DNA from: Lentisphaerota bacterium
Lineage (GTDB): Bacteria > Verrucomicrobiota > Lentisphaeria > Oligosphaerales > JABHEG01
DNA length: 41,987 bases
Direction: 5' to 3'
Assembly: GCA_018676675.1 (NCBI GenBank)
Contig: JABHEG010000325.1
Location: 1-41,987 of the forward strand
This document shows, piece by piece, positions 26,541-35,641 of this stretch. The notes beneath the pieces were generated by a model. It was not told where the DNA came from and did not search any database. It saw nothing but the letters and a program-made list of their open reading frames with translations. Both the position numbers and the translations under genes were made by a program. Position 1 is the first letter of the stretch. Every line of letters starts with the position of its first letter.

Positions 26541-28139
26541 CTAGACGGCGCTCTCCGCCGCCTCGTTCGCACCCTCTGCGTCCCCGGCCCCCTCATCAGC
26601 CGCCGCTTCGAGATGGATAGCTTTGTACCCGCCCTGCGTCTTGAACCACACGAGCATCAGGATGAACGCAATCGCCATGATGGTCGGCAGAACTGCGGCC
26701 ACACGGATGGTCTTTCGGGCACTCCGGTCGATCTCCTTGGTCAGGACGGTCTTCGATTCGGCATCCAGAGACTCGTCTGCGAGCACCTCGGCGCGCTTGA
26801 TCGAGTCATACTTCACACCGAAGAATGCCTTGTCCTCGATTTTGTACTTGGCATAGAGCTCCGGACGGCTGGCGCTGACTGCCTTGGCATCGTAGCTGTC
26901 CTTGACCGCCCCAAGGAACGGGAACCCGAAGATCCCCACCGTCAGCAACCCCATGGCCGCCACGGTGTTCAGCGTCATAGCGCCCCCTTTGGGGAACTGT
27001 TCGGCCACCAGGCCCTGCATCGTGGGCCAATAGAAAGTCTGGCCCACAGCATAGGCGACAAAGGCAGCAAAAATCATCAACCCGCTGGCGCCGGAAAGAA
27101 GGTACAGGCCGAAGATCGAGCACACCGAACTGAACAGCAACAGCGCGGGGGGAGACATGTACTTCAAGGGAACGCCGGCAAAGAAACGCAGGAACATCAT
27201 GATGCCAGCAGAACAAACAATGGCCCAACCTGAACGAATCGTGTATTCCTCAGCCAATACAGGGCGCATCAGAGACTGAATCCAGGTGTCGGTGGCCAGC
27301 TCAGCCGTCGCCAGCGGAATCATGATGAGGCAGCAAACGAAGAACAGGATCTTCCCTTTCGCCTTCAGGAGAACACCCGCGCTCACCCCGGCAACGCCCC
27401 CGACGATGAGGCTCAACGTGAGATTGCCCTTGAGGGCCGGAATGCCCAAGTGGTTGCCCAGCTCGTAGAACAGGAACGTAGTCGCCAGAAAAATCCCCAG
27501 TCCGCCAAACTCCTTCAGCATGTCTTTCATGGGGACATTGGCTTCGACACGCTCATCCACCGGGTAGCGGTGGCACAGGGTGAACATGATCCCATAGGCG
27601 ATGATCGGCAGCAACATGAACAGGAAGATCCCACGCCAAGCCATCATGCGGTCCATGGTGAGGTAGATGGTGCCTCCGGCCACGATACCGGCAGGCCACG
27701 CGGCGTGCAGAATATTCAGCATCTTGCTCTTGGCAGTGCGGTACATGGTCGCGCAGAGCGGATTGATAACAGCCTCGACAATGCCGTGCCCAAGCCCCGC
27801 ACAGAAACAGGCCCACCACAGCACAGACGTATTCTTCGCCACGAGGGTCAGAATGACCGAAAACGTCTGCAGCACAAAAGCGATATACATCGAGTTCTTG
27901 TAGCCGATGACGTCGACCAGCAGGCTGAAGATGATCATCGTGATCGCCAAAGGCCACAGCGCAGCGCCGGTGAGGCTCCCCACCTCCTCCGCGGTAATGG
28001 TGAATTCGGCGGCCCAGATATCGGGAATCATGACCCTGAAAACAAAACCGAACCCGGCTGCCGCCAAGGCAAGGAAGCTTGCCCAGAAGAGCATGTTCTT
28101 CTCTTTCTCCGACAGCAGGTGTGCACCGATCTGGGCCAT
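26541..28139 (-). CDS. MFS transporter, probable sugar or sugar-acid permease
   Basis: A 532-residue polytopic membrane protein of the major facilitator superfamily. About 12 hydrophobic segments are visible, with the loop motif LLVDVIGYKNSMYIAF after segment 2. A 75-residue hydrophilic insert (VKDSYDAKAVSAS through TKEIDRSARK) sits before the last segment, followed by an acidic Ala/Glu-rich tail. The frame is open from 28187, but ATG 28139 has GGAGG 8 bases upstream and the following MAQIGAHLLSEKEKN is the expected cytosolic N-terminus. It is first in the minus-strand run with the sugar-binding and toroid genes and divergent from a glycoside-hydrolase-like gene, so the likely cargo is that enzyme's product. 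The exact substrate is unknown. Confidence 0.87.
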   Translation of the reverse strand: MAQIGAHLLSEKEKNMLFWASFLALAAAGFGFVFRVMIPDIWAAEFTITAEEVGSLTGAALWPLAITMIIFSLLVDVIGYKNSMYIAFVLQTFSVILTLVAKNTSVLWWACFCAGLGHGIVEAVINPLCATMYRTAKSKMLNILHAAWPAGIVAGGTIYLTMDRMMAWRGIFLFMLLPIIAYGIMFTLCHRYPVDERVEANVPMKDMLKEFGGLGIFLATTFLFYELGNHLGIPALKGNLTLSLIVGGVAGVSAGVLLKAKGKILFFVCCLIMIPLATAELATDTWIQSLMRPVLAEEYTIRSGWAIVCSAGIMMFLRFFAGVPLKYMSPPALLLFSSVCSIFGLYLLSGASGLMIFAAFVAYAVGQTFYWPTMQGLVAEQFPKGGAMTLNTVAAMGLLTVGIFGFPFLGAVKDSYDAKAVSASRPELYAKYKIEDKAFFGVKYDSIKRAEVLADESLDAESKTVLTKEIDRSARKTIRVAAVLPTIMAIAFILMLVWFKTQGGYKAIHLEAAADEGAGDAEGANEAAESAV

Positions 28140-28603
28140 TGCCTTTTCCTCCAACTTTGTGACACACGAGCTCCCGTCCACAACCACTGCTGACAGGTTC
28201 GCTCGTCAACTCTGACGGGTCGAGACCTGAAAGGCCGTCGCGTTCGGGATCCGCGTTACTCCTCGCACTCCGCAAAAGCGTAGCCACACGTGGACCACGC
28301 AACCTCCTCCGGCACACCAAATAAGGGATGATGCGCACGCAGGCAAACCGCCAACTCTATCCCTCCGGAGAGATTCCGCAAGTTTCGCCCACCCGAAAAC
28401 GAGGCCGGTTCGCTGTCCGCCCCATCTCTCCGGGGAGGGGCTGAGAACGGTTCAGGAAAAGGCGGCCCTGCCGTTGATTTGGCGCTCCGAGCAATCATGT
28501 TCCCTTTGGTGTTGGGACTTGAGTGTCAAGGCCGACAGTCATGCGTGCCCGCGACCGGCCGCACGCTAGCGCAGGAATCCGGTACATGAAGGGGGCCACT
28601 GCC
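28140..28603. other. Divergent intergenic region, no gene seen
   Basis: This gap separates the MFS run (-) from the glycosidase/isomerase genes (+). It should contain both promoters, but no convincing -35/-10 pair or operator repeat stands out. Several ATG codons (28523, 28541, 28586) continue in frame into the glycosidase gene; their residues are arginine-rich and look untranslated. Confidence 0.45.
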
Positions 28604-30592
28604 ATGTCAGCAGACAAAGGCCAGACCACTGGCAACTGGCACGAAGATGTTTTCTTCGGCATCCACTACGACCTGCACGCCAAGGCCGAAGATACCGAAC
28701 TCGGCCGAGAGCTCACCCACGACCATCTGCGTGAACGTCTCCAGCGTATCCGGCCAGACTGGATCCAGTGCGACTGCAAAGGGCACCCAGGTTACACCTC
28801 CTGGCCAACCAAGGTCGGCTCCACGTCACCGGGAGTCGTCAACGACAGCATGCGAATCCACCGTGATGTCACCGCCGAACTGGGCGTCCGCCTTGGCATG
28901 CATTACTCCGGTGTGATTGACAACCGTGCCCTGGAGCTGCACCCGGAATGGGGGGCGGTAAATGCTGCGGGAGAGCTGTCGCCCCGATCCACCTGCCGAC
29001 TGAGCGGTTACGTGGACGAACTACTCATCCCCCAAATGCTCGAACTCGTTGACCAATATGGCATCGACGGCTTCTGGGTGGACGGCGAGAACTGGGGCTC
29101 GGCACCATGCTGGTGCGACCGGTGCAAGAAGGAATTTGCCACTCGAACCGGGATTGAAGAGATCCCGGAGAACCCCGAAGACGCATACTGGGAAGACTGG
29201 TTGACATTCCATCGGGAGGTCTTCGTTGAGTACGTCACCAAGTACGCAGATGCGGTCCATGCCCGAAAGGCCGATTGCCTGATCTGCAGCAACTGGATGT
29301 ACACCATCCGACAGCCGGGCCCGGTGGTCGCCCATGTGGACTACCTGAGCGGCGACTACACCCCCAACTGGGGCGCCGCACGAGCCGCTCTCGAAGGGCG
29401 CCTGCTCGACGGGCGGGGAATGACGTGGGATCTCATGGTCTGGGGCTTCACCCGAAACTACGGTGCAAGCGCCTCCGCCTGGGCCATGAAGCCTGCCGTT
29501 CACCTCTGTCAAGAAGTCTCCGAAGTTGTTGCTTTGGGGGGAGCGGTGATGGTCTACGCAAAGCCTCAACGGACCGGCTGGCTGAATCACTGGGATCACG
29601 AGATCATTGCCGATGTCGCCGACTTCTGTCGGGAGCGTCGCGACGTGTGCTTCGAGTCCAGGTCCGTTCCTGAAGCCGCAATCCTCCATCTGGCCTCACA
29701 TTACTACTCCGAAAACGACCCTTTGTTCAACTATGGGAAAGCCGTGGAGCCAATTGAAGGAGCGCTGAATCTGCTTCTCGAAACACAGCGCTCGGCCGAC
29801 ATTCTGACCGAGGAAGCCGCTCTGGACCGGCTCTCGTCCTACAAGCTCGTGGTCGTTCCGGAACAGACGCGACTCAGCGAGGAAGTCATCACCGAACTGG
29901 TGGCTTGTGCGGAGGCTGGAGGGCAAGTCATCATGACCGGTGCCCACCTGAGCCGAGACTATCCTGTCCTGGTAGGAGCCACACCTGCAGGGGACGAAAT
30001 CACCGGCACGACAGCCCTCCCCGTGGGGAAAGAGCTGGTCCAGCTTGCCGGCCCGTGGCAAGCCGTCACCCCTGCCGACGACACCGAGACATGGGGAATG
30101 AGATACCAGGATCTGGAGCTCGAAAAGGACGGAACGGGCGAAGCCATCGTGACCTGCCGAGAGTTGGGAAAAGGGCGTATCGTCGCGGTCCACGGCCCTC
30201 TGGGACGCCCCTATCTGCAGACACATTTTCCCCGGATCCGTACGTGGTTTGACCAGCTTGTGGAACGCCTCGATATCTCCTGGGATGTGACCGTCGACGC
30301 ACCACGCTCCCTGGAACTGATCGTCCGCCAGAAATGGGGTGACCTGATGATTAACCTAATCAACCGCGGCGCGGGAGAGACGCTGGCACCAAACCGGATG
30401 ATCATCGAGGAGATCCCGCCGCTCAAGGATATCGTTGTCCGAGTCCGCCGGGAAGAACCGCCGGCTGATGTCTACCTGATGCCGCACAAACGCCCGTTGG
30501 AGTGGACGTTTGATGATGAAACCGAGACGGTCGAAGTGCGCGTCCCTGAAGTACCAATCCACGAAATCGTCGTTGTCGAACCAGGCGTCTAG
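28604..30592 (+). CDS. Glycoside hydrolase-like TIM barrel protein (GH29/GH42-like)
   Basis: A 662-residue cytosolic protein. The first about 360 residues form a TIM barrel like those of alpha-L-fucosidases and beta-galactosidases: LGMHYSGVIDN, then YGIDGFWVDGENWG with Asp160 as a probable nucleophile, and a CWCDRCKKEF cysteine cluster that follows this strand in several such families. Residues about 390-570 resemble the beta-galactosidase trimerisation (GATase-like) domain: SSYKLVVVPEQTRL and GGQVIMTGAH. A beta-domain ends the protein. It probably removes a terminal sugar from imported oligosaccharides; fucose or galactose is a guess. The start was set to ATG 28604 with GGGGG 8 bases upstream, but ATG 28586 with AGGA upstream is nearly as good. 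It shares an operon with the isomerase at 30625. Confidence 0.75.
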   Translation: MSADKGQTTGNWHEDVFFGIHYDLHAKAEDTELGRELTHDHLRERLQRIRPDWIQCDCKGHPGYTSWPTKVGSTSPGVVNDSMRIHRDVTAELGVRLGMHYSGVIDNRALELHPEWGAVNAAGELSPRSTCRLSGYVDELLIPQMLELVDQYGIDGFWVDGENWGSAPCWCDRCKKEFATRTGIEEIPENPEDAYWEDWLTFHREVFVEYVTKYADAVHARKADCLICSNWMYTIRQPGPVVAHVDYLSGDYTPNWGAARAALEGRLLDGRGMTWDLMVWGFTRNYGASASAWAMKPAVHLCQEVSEVVALGGAVMVYAKPQRTGWLNHWDHEIIADVADFCRERRDVCFESRSVPEAAILHLASHYYSENDPLFNYGKAVEPIEGALNLLLETQRSADILTEEAALDRLSSYKLVVVPEQTRLSEEVITELVACAEAGGQVIMTGAHLSRDYPVLVGATPAGDEITGTTALPVGKELVQLAGPWQAVTPADDTETWGMRYQDLELEKDGTGEAIVTCRELGKGRIVAVHGPLGRPYLQTHFPRIRTWFDQLVERLDISWDVTVDAPRSLELIVRQKWGDLMINLINRGAGETLAPNRMIIEEIPPLKDIVVRVRREEPPADVYLMPHKRPLEWTFDDETETVEVRVPEVPIHEIVVVEPGV

Positions 30593-30624
30593 TACGCTGT
30601 CCACGCGCAGGAGAATCTGTACAC

Positions 30625-31470
30625 ATGCAAATCGTCTTGTTCTCAAAGCACTGGAAGGACCCTGAGGTTGATACGATCATTGAGAAGACGCTCGACATCG
30701 GTGCGGACGGCTTGGATTTCACCGTTCGGCCCGGTTACTGCGTCACACCCGACAATGTTGGCACGGAACTGCCGAAGACCGTAAGGCGCATCAAGGAAGC
30801 CGGTCTGGCCGTCCCCATGATCACGACCGACGGGAAATTCACCAGTGCCTCGGATCCCTCTGCGGAACCAACCGCAGCCGCCATGCAGGAAGCCGGCGTC
30901 CCCATTGGCAAGCTTGGCTATTTCCCCTGGAGAGCCAGTCAGACACCCTATTGGGAAACCGTCGACAAGGCGCGACGCGAACTCGAAGGGTTGGAGACTC
31001 TCGGGCGCAAGTATGGCATCAAGTTCTGCTACCACACGCACAGTCACTACTTCGGCCAGAATGCCGCTGCTCTGATGGACTTGCTCAAGGGACGCGACCC
31101 CAAGCACATCGGAGCCTATCTCGACACCGGACACCTCTACTTCTGTGGAGAGGGGTTCCCGATGGCCATCGATGTCGTAGGAGAATACCTGAGTATGGCC
31201 TCATTGAAGGACACCTGTTTCGTCCGCGAAAATGCCCCTGAGGAAGAGCTCCCGGTGTGGAAGCGCACGATCGTCCCGGCAGGGCTCGGTGTGGTCAATT
31301 GGCAGGATGTATTCACGGGCCTTCTTGGAGCCGGATATGACGACACCTGCAGCGCCCACTGTGAATTCCGGGCCGACACGCCGGACGCATTCCACGACCT
31401 TCAGAAACGTGAAGTGGCCTTTCTGCGTGACGAACTGGCCAAAGCCCGTGCGGCGCTGGAAACCCCCTGA
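30625..31470 (+). CDS. Sugar phosphate isomerase/epimerase-like TIM barrel protein
   Basis: A 281-residue protein of the xylose isomerase-like superfamily. Metal-site features are HTHSHYFGQ, GAYLDTGHLYFCG, SLKDTCF and the late CSAHCEFRAD. It lies 32 bases downstream of the glycosidase-like gene with a GGAG box before the ATG, so both are probably one transcript. Its likely job is to isomerise or epimerise the sugar released by that enzyme. It is only distantly similar to the isomerase at 12956-13933, so the two should have different substrates. Confidence 0.85.
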   Translation: MQIVLFSKHWKDPEVDTIIEKTLDIGADGLDFTVRPGYCVTPDNVGTELPKTVRRIKEAGLAVPMITTDGKFTSASDPSAEPTAAAMQEAGVPIGKLGYFPWRASQTPYWETVDKARRELEGLETLGRKYGIKFCYHTHSHYFGQNAAALMDLLKGRDPKHIGAYLDTGHLYFCGEGFPMAIDVVGEYLSMASLKDTCFVRENAPEEELPVWKRTIVPAGLGVVNWQDVFTGLLGAGYDDTCSAHCEFRADTPDAFHDLQKREVAFLRDELAKARAALETP

Positions 31471-31571
31471 AACCAACTGCGCCACGCGCTCCGGCTCAAT
31501 TCATCTAGATACCCAGGCCCAACGCCCGGATTGACGACAGCCAGTGAGAGCGCGTCCGCAAGGAATTGCCA

Positions 31572-32312
31572 ATGAACGAACAGCTACTGCTTGGGAACAT
31601 CCGCGGGGTGTTGATTCGCCTCGAAGAGACCATCATATTCAACCTCATTGAGCGAGCTCAGTTCCAGCACAACGCCAAGGTCTATGACCCCGCCGAGGTG
31701 GCCGAAGCAACCGGCGGCGAAAGTCTCGTAGGCTACCTGCTGCATGAGACCGAACGAATCCACTCCCGCATCCGGCGTTATACCAGCCCCGATGAAGAAC
31801 CCTACTTCACTGACCTTAGGGCCCCGTTCCTTCCCCTTCTGAGTTTCGTTGAGAATCCCATCAAACCCAACGACATAAATATCAACCCCGACATCCGCAA
31901 GGTGTACGAAGGGGAGATTGTGCCTTACATATGCCGCCCCGGAGATGATGGGCAGTACGGGTCGAGCGCGGTCTCCGACACGAGTTGTCTGCAGGCTATC
32001 TCCAAGCGAATCCATTACGGTAAATTCGTCGCCGAGAGCAAGTATCTGACCCACCAAGACGAGTTCCAGGCCATGATCGATGCACGAGATGCCGACGGCC
32101 TGCTTGAGGCCATCACAGACCGAGCCGTGGAGAAGACCGTTCTCGAACGCGTCCGCCTCAAAGCACAGACCTACGGGCAAGACATTGGCGGCGACACGAC
32201 CCAGCTCAAGATCGAACCGAAGCGGGTCGCCGATGTCTATGCGCGGTGGATCATCCCCCTGACGAAGAAGGTCGAAGTCCAATACCTTCTGCGCCGCCCG
32301 GACGATGAATGA
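31572..32312 (+). CDS. Chorismate mutase, eukaryotic (AroQ-beta, yeast ARO7) type
   Basis: A 246-residue all-helical enzyme converting chorismate to prephenate for Phe/Tyr synthesis. It matches the yeast/plant class along its whole length: NIRGVLIRLEETIIFNLIER, HSRIRRYTSPDEEPYF, KRIHYGKFVAESKY and a PLTKKVEVQYLLRR ending. From memory of the yeast enzyme, Arg16, Arg157, Lys168, Glu198, Thr242 and Glu246 all have equivalents; Asn194 is replaced by Asp (ITDRAVE). The region holding yeast Thr226 reads IEPKRV, so the tryptophan/tyrosine switch probably differs. Bacterial chorismate mutases are usually the short AroQ-alpha or the AroH type, so horizontal transfer is likely. TTG 31566 is a poorer start than ATG 31572, which has AGGA 7 bases upstream. 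Confidence 0.92.
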   Translation: MNEQLLLGNIRGVLIRLEETIIFNLIERAQFQHNAKVYDPAEVAEATGGESLVGYLLHETERIHSRIRRYTSPDEEPYFTDLRAPFLPLLSFVENPIKPNDININPDIRKVYEGEIVPYICRPGDDGQYGSSAVSDTSCLQAISKRIHYGKFVAESKYLTHQDEFQAMIDARDADGLLEAITDRAVEKTVLERVRLKAQTYGQDIGGDTTQLKIEPKRVADVYARWIIPLTKKVEVQYLLRRPDDE

Positions 32313-32394
32313 CCCCGGTTGCCGCAAACGTGGAAGCGCTGCCTCGGCCCGAATGCTCCGCAGTCCCGGCACCACCAGGCAGTGAGTAACAACG

Positions 32395-33525
32395 TTGCCA
32401 AGGCCCTCAGACAAGCAACCGGCTTCATGCACCATCGACCACGCGGACGGCGGGGTGTCGTTCTCCTTTGGTCCCAGTCTGACGTTCAGGGAGACTGCTG
32501 ACGCCTGGTCACGCGTTCTCAGAGCACTGCCCGGCGAAGAAACCAAAAGTCCGGTTCTGGTCGATCTGGAGGCCACGGAACGAGTCGACACAAGTGGTGT
32601 GTTACTCCTCGAACGCCTCCGCCAAGCCTGCCATGAGGCTGGCATCGACTGCCGTTTCGTCGGCACTTCGCCTCGCCTCGAGGAGTTGCTCTCCTCCGCC
32701 TCCGGCACTCCCGGTTCTCCCTCGCCGACTGCAACGGCATTTCCCGCCCCTCCGGGGATCCTTCGCCGAAGCGTAGGCCGAATCGCTGCCATCCTGGTGT
32801 TCATCGGAGAGCTCACGACAGCGTTCCTCAGGTCCTGCCTGAACCCGACCCGCATACGCTGGCGGGATGCAATCTACTCGTTCCAGCAGTGCGGTGCTGA
32901 GGCGGTGCCCATCGTGGCCCTGATCTGCCTGCTGATGGGAGTGATCATGGCCTTTCAGGCCGCCGTGCAACTCCATGCATTTGGGGCTGACATCTACGTT
33001 GCGGATCTGGTTGGGCTCAGCATCTCGCGGGAGCTCGGCCCGTTGATGGTCGCCGTTATCTGCGCAGGTCGTTCGGGCGCGGCCTTCGCCGCTGAGCTCG
33101 GCACCATGAAAGTCGGTGAAGAGATTGACGCCCTGGTCACGATGGGGCTCGATCCCCAACGCTTCCTGGTGGTGCCCAAGATACTGGGCTTGCTTGCCGC
33201 CCTGCCCTGCCTGACCATTCTGGGAGATCTGATCGGGATCGCCGGTGGGATGCTCATCGGGGCGGCCGTTCTCGACGTCCCCTATCTCGTCTACCTGAAC
33301 CAGACAATCCTGGCTCTGTCCTATTCGGACATATTCGGGGGAGTCTTCAAGAGTGTGGTGTTCTCTTTCCTGATTGGCGGCATTGGCTGCTTCTGTGGGT
33401 TGACCACCGGACAGAGCGCTCAGAGCGTGGGCCGTTCCGCCACCTCGGCCGTAGTGGCCGGTATCTTCTCCATCGTCCTCGCAGATGCAGCCTTTTCGGT
33501 GATGTACCATGTGCTCGGAATCTAG
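32395..33525 (+). CDS. mlaE: MlaE family lipid ABC transporter permease with N-terminal STAS domain
   Basis: A 376-residue membrane protein. Residues about 10-105 form a STAS domain (VLVDLEATERVDTSGVLLLERL), fused to the MlaE permease, which spans about 130-376: CLLMGVIMAFQAAVQLHAFGA, ISRELGPLMVAVICAGRSGAAFAAELGTM and VGEEIDALVTMG are family signatures. It forms the channel of an inner-membrane system that moves phospholipids between inner and outer membranes, implying a Gram-negative envelope. STAS-MlaE fusions are common; in E. coli the STAS domain is the separate MlaB. The start is TTG 32395: a stop lies 4 codons upstream in frame, no ATG exists, and no strong ribosome binding site is seen. 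It overlaps the ATPase gene by 17 bases. Confidence 0.88.
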   Translation: MPRPSDKQPASCTIDHADGGVSFSFGPSLTFRETADAWSRVLRALPGEETKSPVLVDLEATERVDTSGVLLLERLRQACHEAGIDCRFVGTSPRLEELLSSASGTPGSPSPTATAFPAPPGILRRSVGRIAAILVFIGELTTAFLRSCLNPTRIRWRDAIYSFQQCGAEAVPIVALICLLMGVIMAFQAAVQLHAFGADIYVADLVGLSISRELGPLMVAVICAGRSGAAFAAELGTMKVGEEIDALVTMGLDPQRFLVVPKILGLLAALPCLTILGDLIGIAGGMLIGAAVLDVPYLVYLNQTILALSYSDIFGGVFKSVVFSFLIGGIGCFCGLTTGQSAQSVGRSATSAVVAGIFSIVLADAAFSVMYHVLGI

Positions 33526-34345
33526 CCAACCGAACCAACCTGACGGCGATCGCGAGCCGGTCATCGAGGTGGACAGCTTTGTCGCCAAGTATGGGGACAC
33601 AGTGGTTCTCACGGACGTCACCTTCTCAGTCATGCACAGCGAGATCTTCGGCATCCTCGGCGGGAGCGGCTGCGGCAAAAGCACGATTCTGAAACACCTG
33701 ATCGGCCTGAAGGCTCCGGCAAGCGGCCTGGTCAGAGTTCTCGGAACAGATCTGGGTAAGGCAAGCGAGTCCGAACGCCTGGACCTCAGTCGCAGGTTCG
33801 GTGTCCTCTTCCAGAATGGTGCGCTCTTCGGCGCATTGACCGTTGGCGAGAATATCGCTCTCCCACTCCAGGAGTTCACAGATCTCCCGACAGATGCAGT
33901 GGCTGACATCGTCCGCAGAAAGCTCGAACTGGTGGGTTTGGCCGGGAGTGAAACCCGGTACCCAAGTGAACTCAGCGGCGGCATGCGAAAGCGCGCGGGC
34001 CTGGCCCGGGCGATGGCCCTCGATCCTGAATTGCTGTTTTTCGACGAACCAAGCAGCGGTCTGGATCCCGTCCTGGCCGCTGACCTGGACCGGTTGATCC
34101 TGAAACTGCGAGACACATTCGGGACAACCATGGTGATCGTGACCCACGACCTGGACAGTACACTCTCGGTAACCGACCGCGTGATTCTGGTGGATCGGGA
34201 GGCCCAGGGCATCATCGCGACAGGCAACGCCGGGGACCTCGCAGAACGAGCAGACCTGGAAGACGTACACACGTTCTTCAACCGCGCCGGCCTGCGTACA
34301 GGCCCTCCCGGCCACCGCAGCACAACACGCGCACAGGACGAATAG
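33509..34345 (+). CDS. mlaF: MlaF family lipid transport ABC ATPase
   Basis: A 278-residue ABC ATPase. It has Walker A GGSGCGKST, a Q-loop in VLFQNGALFGALTVGENIA (the typical Mla/Ttg2 form), signature LSGGM, Walker B LLFFDEPSSGLDP, and the H-loop THD. It powers the MlaE permease encoded just upstream, with which it overlaps by 17 bases (the start ATG lies inside mlaE). The 17-base gap to the MCE gene downstream keeps the three-gene unit together. It belongs to the system that maintains outer-membrane lipid asymmetry. Confidence 0.92.
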   Translation: MCSESSQPNQPDGDREPVIEVDSFVAKYGDTVVLTDVTFSVMHSEIFGILGGSGCGKSTILKHLIGLKAPASGLVRVLGTDLGKASESERLDLSRRFGVLFQNGALFGALTVGENIALPLQEFTDLPTDAVADIVRRKLELVGLAGSETRYPSELSGGMRKRAGLARAMALDPELLFFDEPSSGLDPVLAADLDRLILKLRDTFGTTMVIVTHDLDSTLSVTDRVILVDREAQGIIATGNAGDLAERADLEDVHTFFNRAGLRTGPPGHRSTTRAQDE

Positions 34346-34361
34346 ACAGGAGTGCAGGCCC

Positions 34362-35558
34362 ATGGCCTCTGAAGCCCATAAACTGAAGTTAGGTCTCTTT
34401 GTCGTTCTTGCTCTGGCCGCTCTGGTCACCATCGTACTGGCCTTGGGGTCGGGCCGGTTCGGTGCCGAATCAGTCAACCTGGCGACAATGGTTGACGACT
34501 CGGTGCAAGGACTCGAGGTGGGTTCCCCGGTCAAACTGCGTGGCGTCAAAGTGGGACGGGTGACCGACATCTCCCTGGATGGCGGTTCAGACGTCCCCCG
34601 CCGGCTCATCGTCGTCCAAATGGCTCTTGAACCAAAGCTCCTCGGCAGTATCCCTGAAGCACCCGCCGCCAATGGTCAAACGCAGTACGACGCGTTTTTC
34701 GCTGGCGCTGTGGCCCAAGGCCTGCGAGCAAGCCTCATTCTCAGCGGCATCACAGGGCTCAAGTATGTGGAACTGGACTACTTCCTCACCCCCGAGCAGG
34801 TAGCGCTCGAAGATACCCTCCGGCAGGCTCCACCTGACGAAAACCGCAAACACCAGGCCAGAGCGGCAGCACTCCGCCAACGGGAGGCCTTTGCCGAACG
34901 CTTTGCCCAACTCCGGGTCATCTACATCCCCTGTGAATCGTCCAGTTTCAAGAAGCTTGAGGAGACCGTGACCGACACGATCGATCGCATCGCCGAGGTC
35001 AAGTTCGTGGAGATCGCTCAGAACCTGCTCACCCTTTCCACTCGCGTGAACGATCTCCTCGCCGACGAACGTGTAGAGATTGCCCTGAACGACTTTTTTG
35101 ACACGGTCAAGACGATCAAACGCATGTCAACCATGGTGGAGACAACCATGGAAAAGAGCTTCGTGAAGGATGTCGCAGAGATTACGTCCAACATCCGGGA
35201 GTTGAGCGGCAAACTTAACGATCTGGTCGATACAGCCAACCGATTCCTGGCAAACGAAGATCTGAAGAGCGCGGTACGGACGGTCACTGAAGCCCTCCCA
35301 CATATCACCAAGATCATTACCCAGGTGGAGAAGGAAGTAGGGAAGCTGAACCTGGGGAATGCCTCAGAAGACCTCTCGAAGACATTCAGCGACGTGCGCG
35401 GCGCCGCCAACACCGTTTCAGGTATGGGGGGGAACATCAAGCGAAGCCTGGATGAGCTCGAGCGAGCTGCGAGGGCCATGCGTCGGTTGACCGAGTTCAT
35501 AGAGGAGCATCCCTCAGCTCTGATCCGAGGTCGCCCGCTTCCGGCCCAGCAACCGTGA
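34362..35558 (+). CDS. mlaD: MlaD family MCE domain lipid-binding protein
   Basis: A 398-residue periplasmic lipid-binding protein. It has one N-terminal transmembrane helix (LKLGLFVVLALAALVTIVLA, residues about 6-25) and one MCE domain with DDSVQGLEVGSPVKLRGVKVGRV. After about residue 170 there is a long, mainly helical region with ELSGKLNDLVD and NTVSGMGGNIKRSLDELER that may form a coiled-coil needle. This is longer than E. coli MlaD (about 183 residues) and nearer to PqiB/YebT-style or MCE proteins with tails. It sits in the inner membrane with the MlaE/F complex. ATG has AGGAG upstream. Confidence 0.88.
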   Translation: MASEAHKLKLGLFVVLALAALVTIVLALGSGRFGAESVNLATMVDDSVQGLEVGSPVKLRGVKVGRVTDISLDGGSDVPRRLIVVQMALEPKLLGSIPEAPAANGQTQYDAFFAGAVAQGLRASLILSGITGLKYVELDYFLTPEQVALEDTLRQAPPDENRKHQARAAALRQREAFAERFAQLRVIYIPCESSSFKKLEETVTDTIDRIAEVKFVEIAQNLLTLSTRVNDLLADERVEIALNDFFDTVKTIKRMSTMVETTMEKSFVKDVAEITSNIRELSGKLNDLVDTANRFLANEDLKSAVRTVTEALPHITKIITQVEKEVGKLNLGNASEDLSKTFSDVRGAANTVSGMGGNIKRSLDELERAARAMRRLTEFIEEHPSALIRGRPLPAQQP

Positions 35559-35641
35559 GTGCCATCGCATGCGCATCCCCCTGATCAACTCAATCCATCC
35601 GTTTGGCAAGGACAACACGTCGCAAAAAACCGGCAGAGAGC

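Noticed and set aside
27450..28193. 247-codon open frame on the plus strand
   Set aside because: It is antisense to the MFS transporter, rich in His/Gln/Arg, and has no domain; it is a shadow of the GC-rich codon pattern.
31584..32855. 423-codon open frame on the minus strand
   Set aside because: It runs antisense across the chorismate mutase and into mlaE; both sense genes are well supported.
32602..34323. 573-codon open frame on the minus strand
   Set aside because: It is antisense to the clearly recognised mlaE and mlaF genes and is Ser/Arg-rich without motifs.
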